Of a stretch of 64,000 nt of DNA, positions 24,314 through 33,009 are shown piece by piece. The DNA comes from Apiosordaria backusii (Eukaryota; Ascomycota; Sordariomycetes; Sordariales; Lasiosphaeriaceae): contig JAUKTV010000001.1 in NCBI GenBank assembly GCA_030549205.1, positions 4,464,001 to 4,528,000 of the forward strand, read 5' to 3'. A program made the position numbers and the translations under genes. The first letter of the stretch is position 1. Each line of letters opens with the position of its first letter. The notes under the pieces were generated by a model. It worked only from the letters and a program-made list of their open reading frames with translations. It did not search any database and was not told the origin of the DNA.

Positions 24314-25293
24314 AGAGATAATGCTCCAAGGAACTATCGGGATACACCCGAGAACACTGTCTAAGTTTTCCAAGGAGAATGCTTGGGTCCTTGGACAAAG
24401 TGCAAAAAGGCGCCCCCAAATGCGCAGTCGCTCTCTTCTATCCAAGCAACATCGTCCTCTTCTCCAAATAACCCAGACCACACGTGTCATGCCTCATCCA
24501 ATACTCTATGGGGCCTATCTCGGCAACCCCAATCCCCTCCCAGAGCCCGCTCGGTTGTTGCTCGACAACCAAGAGGTGGTCACCCATCATCAACACTCCC
24601 CCCGAGCCTTTATTGTTTGGGTAAATGATGGCTCTCGGCTCATGACCGTCGGGCTCGGGGCCTGGATTCTGGTAAATGTCAAACCCGTCGACTTGAGTGT
24701 TGATTCTTCAGAGGGATCCATGTGACGAGCCTCCATGCCGGCGGTTCAAACAGTAGTTGTCGGAGAGGATGCTAAGCGCAACATCGCCTGGATGAATGAC
24801 TGTATTGTTGACGCGAGCAGGTAACTCGCCCTCAGTAGTAACGATCATAACCCTTTCAAGTTTTGGGAACTGCATCTCCAAGTCAGAGAAAGAGTATTAA
24901 CTGTTGTCCAAATCAGGGCGGCGAAAGTAAACAAAATCACCGAGCTCAGAAGCTCTGCCGAAGATGAACTGCTGGATAATGTCTTGAAGTTTTAGACCAT
25001 AGCATAGCGTTGAGCCATGCTTTTCGTCGAGCATAAGTAGGAGTGCTGTTTCAATGAGCTTGTCGAAGCACGCCCATGCCACAGCATAGTCGCAATAGTT
25101 CATGGCTTTACTCATATCGAGCATCATCCGTCGGTGATTGACTATGTTCAGTCAAAGGGATCTTGGGGAACAAAATAGGTCGATTTGGGCGTGGCAGGCC
25201 ATTGGTTCAAGATGAAACGATACTCCATATGTCAGCATTGGCTATTACTTCGCCAAACAGTGAGCTCCTGTCAATGTTCTGCCTGATAACCAT
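24314..25293 (-). pseudogene. Decayed protein-coding gene of unknown family
   Basis: On the minus strand one frame reads as protein-like sequence from about 25160 to 24314 but is cut by in-frame stops: TGA near 25157, TAA at 24899-24897, TGA at 24710-24708, TAG at 24440-24438 and TGA at 24314-24312. Between the stops there are sensible residues, for example NYCDYAVAWACFDKLIETAL, PKLERVMIVTTEGELPARV, NTVIHPGDVALSILSDNYC and GGVLMMGDHLLVVEQQPSGL. Upstream, a second frame from 25293 (MVIRQNIDRSSLFGEVIANA, then PNRPILFPKIPLTEHSQSP) looks like its earlier part, joined by a frameshift. Every stop could arise by one C-to-T change (CAA, CGA or CAG), as repeat-induced point mutation would produce. I do not recognise the family. 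Undetected introns could explain some breaks, but not all. Confidence 0.5.
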
Positions 25294-25697
25294 AGTATCA
25301 CTGTAAAATGACTGCACTCTGAAATCTGTTGGACGAAAGGTGCTGATTGAAGGTGGCTTGGTGAAGCAAACGGCAGGTGACGATCAACAACGAGGTGTTA
25401 GTCGATGAAAGACCAGGGTTGCTTGCACAGACGAACACCAAAAGCACAGACCATATAGACTCCCTGTCCCACCCACCAAGGTTCCTAAAAGCACTAGCCA
25501 CAAGCAAGCTCTAGTCTACGCCACACCTCGACTGAATGCTTGGACTTTTTTGAAGCCTTGGAAATCGCAAGCATCTCGAGTCTTAACCCCGATCGAAGCG
25601 CCCCAACCCCCCAATTCCGGCCATATTGTTCGCTCTCAATCGAATTCGAGCCTTCTCAAGCGCATAAACACAAAAATCACCAACAAAATCCCCAAAA
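25294..25697. other. Gene-free stretch upstream of TIM13
   Basis: It holds the TIM13 promoter and leader and possibly more of the decayed gene on the minus strand. Nothing in it can be assigned. Confidence 0.5.
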
Positions 25698-26008
25698 ATG
25701 GACTCCGAAGGCGTCAAGAAGGCCATCGTCCAGGCCACTCTCCAGGAGACCAACACCGCCAACGCCCGTGCTCTTATCGAGGTACTGCGCACTCCTCCAC
25801 CACTCAAGACCAATTCCTAACATATCCCACCTTCCAGGGCATCACCGGCAGCTGCTTCGAGAAATGCGTCCCCAAGCCCGGCACCTCCCTCTCCTCCAGC
25901 GAAAAAACATGCTTATCATACTGCGTCGAAAAGTACATTGCGTCCTGGAACGAGGTCAACGGGACCTATATCCGGAGGTTACGGCAAGGGGCTGAGGGCA
26001 ACCATTAA
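25698..26008 (+). CDS. tim13: Mitochondrial intermembrane-space chaperone TIM13
   Basis: Two exons, 25698-25781 and 25838-26008, giving 84 aa. The protein has the twin CX3C motif of small TIM proteins: CFEKC and, 15 residues later, CLSYC, flanked by amphipathic helices (AIVQATLQETNTANARALIE before, YIASWNEVNGTY after). The length and the Glu/Asn-rich first helix fit TIM13, which with TIM8 forms the hexamer that carries hydrophobic precursors such as TIM23 across the intermembrane space. The first ATG of the reading frame is used (CCAAAAATGGAC). It converges with the NSRP1-like gene, with only 119 bp between stop codons. Confidence 0.93.
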
Positions 26009-26127
26009 AGCATAATTGGCTTGGGACATGTAATGATATCATGTTGTACGATGCTGGGATAGAGGAACGGACAGGGGATGGGCACAGTTGTATATGAATA
26101 CAGATACCCAAAACTCCGGCAAGTAGC

Positions 26128-27374
26128 TCATGGCTCGTCAGCCAAGCCTTTCTTCTTAGCTTCCTCCGCAGCCCTCTTTCTCGCAAGATACCTCTCCTTA
26201 GCGCTCGAAACATCGGCCTCCGTCTTTCTGCTCTTGGCCACAAGCTCTATCTTTGCCGCCTCTTCTGCCTCCTCTTGCCTCGACCGCTTGAGCGTCTCCT
26301 CAAGCTGCGCTTCCAGCATCCGCGTCTGTCTCTCCCGCATAGCTTGCTTCCCGCCAGGCGCATAAACACCTTTACTGCCTTGGCTTGGACCATTGTTTTT
26401 CGCTGTCGCCTGCTGCCTCGCCTTCTCTTGCTGAACCTCCGCCTTCTTCTTCAGCGCGACATTCAGCCCCCCTTGAGCAATTGCCTCTTATCCACCACCT
26501 CCCCATCTTCATTAATCAGCACATTCCCACCCTGCGCATTAATCTCCCTCGCCCTCTCAGTCGCCGTCTTTTCTTCCTCCTCCTTTGGCCCCTCATCTCC
26601 CTTTCCATCTGTCTGCTTCGGGGCATTCTGCGCCGCCAAAACCATAGCGGCATGCTCCTGCTCCTTTTGATCTAGCATCTTTTTGTAAAAATCCGTCATA
26701 CCCTTCCCCTTGTTCTTGGCCGCCTCTTCTTCCTCCCTCCTCTTCTCCTCTTCTTCTAGCCTCTTATTCTCCTCCTGCTGTCGTTTATACGCCTCCGTCA
26801 CGAACTTTTCTTTGTCTGCAAACTCCTCCCCTTCTGCCTCGCGCTCGCGCTTTAAGCGCTTTTCCTCTGCTATTTGGCGATCTCTTTCGCGCTGTGCGGC
26901 AGCTTGTTGAAGCGCGGAGAAATACTTCGGTTTCTTCTCCGCCGCGGCTTCGTCTTCTGATTTTGGCTTTTTGGCGGCTTTGAAGGAGTCGTAGACGGCA
27001 TCGTAGTCGTAGATGGAGGGGTCGGCTGATTCGGCTTCTTTGGCGTATTTTCGGGAGGTTAGGGTGCTGGAGAGGTCGGCGAATTCGCCGGTTGGGTGGA
27101 GGGGTTTGCTTGATGGTGGTTTGTTTGGGGGTTTGGCGGATTTTTTGTGTTTTTTTCGACTGTCGAAGTCATCTTCTTTTAGTGGGTTTGATGATGGGGT
27201 GTCGAAACCGTCGATTTCGGTTATTGATACTGAGGTTTGGGGGGTTTCGTTGTCGGAGTCGTCATCGGCGCCTAGGCCGCTGAAGGGGACTGGTTTCTTG
27301 CGCGCGGGTAGGGTGGGCTTTTTGGACGGGGGGCCGGATTTTTTGAGGCCGAAGGAGATGACTGGTTTACTCAT
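26128..27374 (-). CDS. NSRP1-type (CCDC55/DUF2040) splicing regulator, with an apparent one-base frameshift
   Basis: The start is the ATG at 27374 (MSKPVISFGLKKSGPPSKKP); the upstream TTG is not credible. The protein carries the N-terminal ISFGLKK motif of the nuclear speckle splicing regulatory protein family, the conserved segment DPSIYDYDAVYDSFKAAKK, and a long charged coiled coil (ALQQAAAQRERDRQIAEEKR onwards) ending in MTDFYKKMLDQKEQEHA. Family members are nuclear and affect alternative splice-site choice. At KRQLLKGG the frame hits a TGA directly after the run of six G (C6 at 26467-26472 on the plus strand). With one extra G it reads LLKGGLNVALKKKAEVQQEK and continues to ADEP and the TGA at 26130-26128, for 415 aa in all. 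Without correction the protein would be 303 aa. Confidence 0.82.
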
Positions 27375-28358
27375 TGTGCTTATACTGCCGTCGGTTGGAC
27401 TTGATGATGGAAGCTGGGAGTTGTAATCGCATTGTCGCAAACTGAGGACGCGCGCAAGATGTCGGCCATCAATTAAAGTGGATCTTCACCAGCCACAGTT
27501 GCTTATCTGTGGAAGATAAGCTATTCCGGCAGGCAATGCTTGCCTTGGCATTTATGGCCAGCTCTCACTCTCAACTCAGTTCATGCCATTACTCATTAAC
27601 TACACAGTCAATAGCTAGACGACCTCATAACGGACTGGCAGATGGCACGTCAAATAATGCAATAACTATTACTCTTTCTGATTACTAATAAAATACATAC
27701 ATCTTTTGCGACATGACCATCACTTCTTCACTGATGTTTGAGTGAAAGACTGGGAAAATGTGTCACTGACACGATCCAGGAACGGAAAGACTACAGAAAC
27801 AGAGCTTGCTGGTGAGTTGGCTACTTCCATGTTTCCCAACAATTCCGTCATTAACTCTCATCCAACAGATTGAACCCGTTCCACGTGCCTGATATTATTT
27901 TCCCGTCAATCAAAAAACACCCGATTGGGTCTTGACAGCTCGCCTTGGCCGTATAAGGCGTGGAAGGTGACGGGAATGGCAGGCAACAACAGCCTAATAT
28001 ATTTTGTGCTGCATCACAGGCGAAGACATTGACTGCCGATGTACCCCACAAAGTATGCACTGGGGCTCATACCCAATGCCGTGTCACCATTGTAAGTGCT
28101 TGTTATTAATTGAAGGGTTGACTTGATGAACAAGCCTTGGAACCGCTCACATGGCTCGCCGACAAGAGGTCGGTACTTGATATTCTAGCGAAGGAGATGT
28201 CTCGATCGACGCTGTTGAAGTGGACAGCGTTGAATATTAAAATGGCCGAACTGTCTAGCCTGCTGATATAGGGCCCCTTACTCGTCTTCTCCATACCTGC
28301 CTTTTCAGCACCAAGTCCTACCAAAGGGAGAAAACCGATATCAACAGAGACAGCTACA
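27375..28358. promoter_or_regulatory. Divergent promoter region between the NSRP1-like and DUF1996 genes
   Basis: A 1-kb stretch separates two start codons that point away from each other. No protein-like open frame is present. Confidence 0.55.
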
Positions 28359-29360
28359 ATGCACTGGGCCACTCTCTTTACTGTGGCCATGGTGCCCTTC
28401 ACGGGCGTACGGGCAGCCATGCTCCGATTCTCCTGCTCCCAGCTCGTCGTTGACCGTCTCGATCCCCTCGTCAACCCAGGCCAGGTCCCATCCCCCCATC
28501 TTCACCAAATCGTCGGCGGCAACTCTTTCAATGTTACTATGGATCCCAATGTCAACGACATCTCTCAAACATCAACCTGCACCTCTTGCCAGTTTACAGA
28601 AGACTTTTCCAACTACTGGACTGCTGTTCTCTTCTTCAAAGCCAGGAACGGCACCTATAAGAGAGTCAACACCATCGGGAACGGCCTGGGCTATTCTGCT
28701 GCCAACGGGGGCCAGACAGTCTACTACATCTCAAACGGCGCCGTCACAGCCTTCAAGCCCGGCTTCCGCATGGTAGTCGGCAACCCTGCTTTCCGAACCC
28801 AAGCCCAAGCCCGCACCAACCCAGCCCTGCAGTTCACCTGCCTCGCCTCCCCCATGACCAGATCCGGCTATCGCTACGACTTCCCCACCGATACTTGTGC
28901 CGGAGGCATAATGGTAACCGTCCGCTTCCCTACCTGCTGGGACGGCAAGAACACCGACTCTCCCGATCACCAAAGCCACGTCGCTTACCCAGTCAACCGC
29001 AACTGCCCGTCTACCCACCCCATCAAGATCCCCGAGGTTTTCTACGAGACGTATTGGGACACCAGGCCGTTCAACAACAAGGCGCTCTGGCCGGCGGACG
29101 GATCTCAGCCTTTTGTGTGGTCGTTTGGTGACAAGACTGGCTATGGCAATCACGGTGATTACATCTTTGGGTGGAAGGGGGACGCGCTGCAGCGGGCGAT
29201 GGATGCGAACTGCAATAGCGATTTGATTCAGGATCGGCTGAACTGCCCTACGCTGAAGAGCCAGACTATTCAGAATGCGAATAAGTGCTCGATTCAGAGG
29301 AAGGTGAAGGAGGATTTGGATGTGTGGTTGACGGAGTTGCCTGGTGGTGGGATGGAGTAG
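28359..29360 (+). CDS. Secreted DUF1996-domain protein
   Basis: Single exon, 333 aa, from the ATG at 28359 to the TAG at 29358-29360. An N-terminal signal peptide (MHWATLFTVAMVPFTGVRA) is followed directly by the DUF1996 domain. Recognisable blocks are RLDPLVNPGQVPSPHLHQIV near residue 27, TSCQFTEDFSNYWTAVLFF, MVVGNPAFRT, FPTCWDGKNTDSPDHQSHVA and GNHGDYIFGWKGDALQRAMD. The conserved His and Trp residues and paired cysteines of the domain are present. DUF1996 proteins are abundant in wood- and plant-associated fungi and are usually secreted. Their biochemical role is unknown, with some reported links to cell-wall or stress responses. No linker or additional domain such as WSC is attached. Confidence 0.9.
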   Translation: MHWATLFTVAMVPFTGVRAAMLRFSCSQLVVDRLDPLVNPGQVPSPHLHQIVGGNSFNVTMDPNVNDISQTSTCTSCQFTEDFSNYWTAVLFFKARNGTYKRVNTIGNGLGYSAANGGQTVYYISNGAVTAFKPGFRMVVGNPAFRTQAQARTNPALQFTCLASPMTRSGYRYDFPTDTCAGGIMVTVRFPTCWDGKNTDSPDHQSHVAYPVNRNCPSTHPIKIPEVFYETYWDTRPFNNKALWPADGSQPFVWSFGDKTGYGNHGDYIFGWKGDALQRAMDANCNSDLIQDRLNCPTLKSQTIQNANKCSIQRKVKEDLDVWLTELPGGGME

Positions 29361-30048
29361 TAATTCTTCATGGATGAATAACTAGAACAGTTGGAGAAAT
29401 AAAGTTCAAAGTTCACGTGGGGATGTTGCACACGCCTCCTGAGCTGCTGAGCACCTTGAAGGTTACCCCCTGAATCATGGACCCACTTTTGACGACGATG
29501 TCATGCAGTCAGCTTCCCGGGCACGAGGCAGCGGGAATCAGCAGAGGTGACGCAGGTCAGATGCTAACCGAGACAGATACCTGTCTTTGCACCTGTGATC
29601 TTTTATCTCAATACCAAGCATTCTGCAGACTGTAGCATGAGAAAGCAGAGAGCATGTTCAGTTGGCAGCTGAAGCTGCAGTGGAGCGGGGTCTTGGTGAA
29701 ACGTACTGCGTAATGACCAGCATTGGCACACCCCACGGAGGAGCTCCCAAATGGCGGGGTTCTGCTTGGGAGCTTGGCCTGGAGCAACCTGAAAGCGAGT
29801 GAGGCAGCTCGCAATTATTTTGAGATATTTTAAGAGGTCAACACCGCCGAGTTGGAGGCCTTATCGAGACCTGATTCTTGGCTTTTGCTTTGCCTCTTGG
29901 CCTGTCGCTCACCTCAGCTGCTTTGCTCCCCGCCTCACTAAAAACGCTTACAAACTCAGGAACTGAACTGTCATTTTTAACTCTCTTGGACTATTACTTT
30001 ACGTCGGCTGCCTTATTTATTTACTTTCACTGTTTACAGAGTGACAAG
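29361..30048. other. Gene-free stretch between the DUF1996 and PLC genes
   Basis: It holds the DUF1996 3' end and the PLC promoter and leader. The open frame continuing upstream of the PLC ATG has no in-frame ATG and is treated as leader. Confidence 0.5.
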
Positions 30049-32279
30049 ATGGCAACATTCGAGCACCTCCCCGATGGCGCACACCAAGCAGGTGGTGGTG
30101 TTTCCGGCCGTGTTCACCAAGTCAGAGCTTTCAAACCGCACGTCCTGGATCACCTGAAAAAGGTCTACAGTGCCTACGGCAAGGGCAGCTGGACTCCTGA
30201 ACAAACAGCTGTGTTTCTGAAGACGGTTCAACACGACACACCCTCGGAACTGGCTCTCGAGTTGGCCGACGATAAGGACTGGGCACAGGATACCTTCTTC
30301 AAGTACATGACTTCATCCGTGACTAGCGTCGTCGCTCCCCCTGAAGAACAGGATCTCAGCTGGCCCCTCTCGGCGTACTTCATCAGCTCCAGCCACAACA
30401 CCTACCTGACGGGGAATCAACTGTCAAGTGACTCCAGCGCCGACGCTTACAAGAATGTTTTGCTCAGAGGGGGCAGATGTATCGAAGTGGATGTCTGGGA
30501 TGGAGATGAGCCGGATTCCGACAGCGATACCAGCATCAGCAGCAGTGACGAAGAGGGGACAACATCAAAGTCCAAGAAGAGACTGAGCTCAGTCAAGGAC
30601 AAACTTCCTAGCTCTCTGGCAAGCAAATTGGAGAAGACGTCTTTGGGTAAGAAATTGGATAAACACATCAGCACCACTCCCACCACCACTGCCACCACTG
30701 CCACCTCTCCCACCTCTCCCAAATCTACCACCAGGACCACCTCTCCCAAATCCACCACCAAGACCACCAAGCCTTCCACCACAACAACCACCCCTCCCAT
30801 CTCACCCACCACGAAAAAGGACAAGAAGAAAAGAATCAAGATCCCAAACTCATCATCGAAAACAGGTTCCAACCCAGACTCCTCAGGCACCACCCCCCTC
30901 ACAAAAACCAGCTCAACCTCCTCCACCGGCCCGGCAGACCCAACCCTCCACCGCGTCACCTCCCTCAAAGAACCCCGCGTCTACCACGGCTACACCCTCA
31001 CCAAAGAAGTCTCCTTCCGCGAAGTCTGCGTCGCAATCCGGGACTACGCCTTCGCCGTGACCGACTCGCCCCTCATCGTCTCCCTCGAAGTCCACTGCAG
31101 CCCCGAGCAGCAGCTCACCATGGTAGCCATCATTAACGAGACCTGGGCCGGGCTGTTGCTCCCCGAGCCAAAAGAAGACGCCACCTCCCTCCCCGCCCCG
31201 GGGGACCTCAGGGGTAAAATCCTCGTCAAAGTGAAATACGCCCCTCCCCCATCTGCGTCGTCCACCGCCCTGTCTTCTGGTGGTGACACCCCCCCTGAAA
31301 ATGTCGACCCTAATTCGGCGGCAAAGGCGAAGAAGGCGTCCAAGATTATCCACGCGCTGTCGAAATTGGGGATATACACCAGGGGAGTCTCGTTCAAGAG
31401 CTTGACGCAGCCAGAGGCGACGATGCCGACACATATTTTCTCTCTGTCGGAGGGAGGGGTGTCGGAGGTGCACGCGAAATCGGCAAGGGAGCTGTTTGAG
31501 CATAATCGGTGCTACCTCATGAGGGCGTACCCGTCTGGATTGCGGATTCGGTCGAGCAACTTGGATCCGGCGGTGTTTTGGAGGAAGGGGATTCAGGTCG
31601 TGGCGCTGAACTGGCAGAATTGGGACGAGGGGATGATGCTGAATGAAGGGATGTTTGCGGGGACGGAGGGGTATGTTCTCAAGCCGGAAGGTATGTTTTG
31701 ATCAAACCGCCCCCCCCTTTGGTTTTGAGTAGTTATGGTGCTGACAATAGAAACAGGCTACCGCCCTTCCAAACCGCTCCCCGAACCCGAGGCGGGGACA
31801 GCACCCCAAGCACAAGCCGTAATGCACTACACAATGGATCTCACCATCACCGTCCTCGCCGGGCAGGACCTCCCGCTTCCCCTAGGTGACACCAAACCAA
31901 CCGGTTTCCGTCCCTATCTCAAAGTCGAGATACACGTCGAGGAGCCCGGGGAGCGGCACGGCACCACGGACGCGGTCCCAGACGACGGGAAAGAAAAAGA
32001 GGGCGAGTATAAAGCCAAGACGAAATCCCTAAAGGGGATTGACCCAGATTGGAAGGGCCAGGAGCTGGTGTTCAAGGGTATTCCGGGTGTGGTGCCGGAG
32101 CTGAGCTTTGTGAGGTTTTTGGTGAGGGACGATGAGATTGGGAAGGATAGTTTGGCGGCGTGGGCGTGTGTGAGGCTTGATCGGCTGAGGGAGGGGTATA
32201 GGTTTGTGCACTTGATGGATGGGAGGGGGTGGAGACGGAGGGGGTGGTGCTTGTGAGGGTTGATAGGCGGTTGTATTAG
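30049..32279 (+). CDS. Phosphoinositide-specific phospholipase C, with an apparent one-base frameshift near the C-terminus
   Basis: Two exons, 30049-31690 and 31757-32279. The start is ATG 30049 (ACAAGATGGCA). The X domain begins near residue 100 (LSWPLSAYFISSSHNTYLTG, first catalytic His near 116), continues with GGRCIEVDVWDGDE, and the second catalytic His lies in VYHGYTLTKE near 313. A Ser/Thr/Lys-rich insert of about 150 residues splits the X domain. The Y domain has GIYTRGVSFKS and RAYPSGLRIRSSNLDPAVFW, and GIQVVALNWQNWDEGM. A C2 domain follows. The enzyme cleaves PIP2 to IP3 and diacylglycerol. At the end, the G5 run 32225-32229 breaks the frame and a TGA appears at 32254-32256. One extra G restores DGRGVETEGVVLVRVDRRLY and a TAG at 32277-32279 (721 aa), as expected for the last C2 strands. 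Confidence 0.88.
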
Positions 32280-33009
32280 GAGGGGGTATCTATTGGGCGA
32301 TGGTTTGGATGTATTTGGCATAGCGCAGTCATATAGAGGTAAATGTGGATGGTTGTTTTGCTTTTAATAATAGTGATGAAGTTTCTCGGTGTTACTTAGT
32401 ACCTAGTTAGGAGTTATACGTGGTTTTTTTCCAGTTGCTCATATGTCGCTTGTCATTAATTTCACTCACCCACAAGCCAAAATCACTCGAGACATCCCTG
32501 ATGGCCTTGTGCTTTGGTCTGCGGGTGTTTTAAATCAAGTTGTTCCAGGACGTTTCCATTGAGATTAGAGCGCTTCTACAGCTAACATGATGGTTGAATA
32601 CACAGGCAGGTATTCAGGAGTTTATTTGTGCTGTTGTTTTCAGACAGATCCCTCTGAGACACCAGCTAGAGACATAAAATATCAAATATCACTCAACAAG
32701 CGCTCATCATAATCCAAAAAACTAGTAACAAAAACGTTAGGGTATCTTCGATGACTCTAGCTCACAAGCAAAGCAAGTGACAATACTCCATCACTAATAA
32801 CACCAACAAATAAACCGTTGCCGGCACCTCTTTTGTTTTTCTCCAAGCAGAGTATATCATATCCCATCCCTTATCCTAGTAGCCTGTCCAATCCTGTTCC
32901 CTTTCATGTCATCCCTTCCAACCCATTGTCCGTCAAATATATACTGCGCCAGTAGAATTACCCCTTTCGTTCATTCATTCCCACCCCCCACCCCCAATCA
33001 CAACCCTCC
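32280..33009. other. Gene-free stretch between the convergent PLC and PHD-finger genes
   Basis: Two 3' ends face each other here. Nothing else is evident. Confidence 0.6.
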
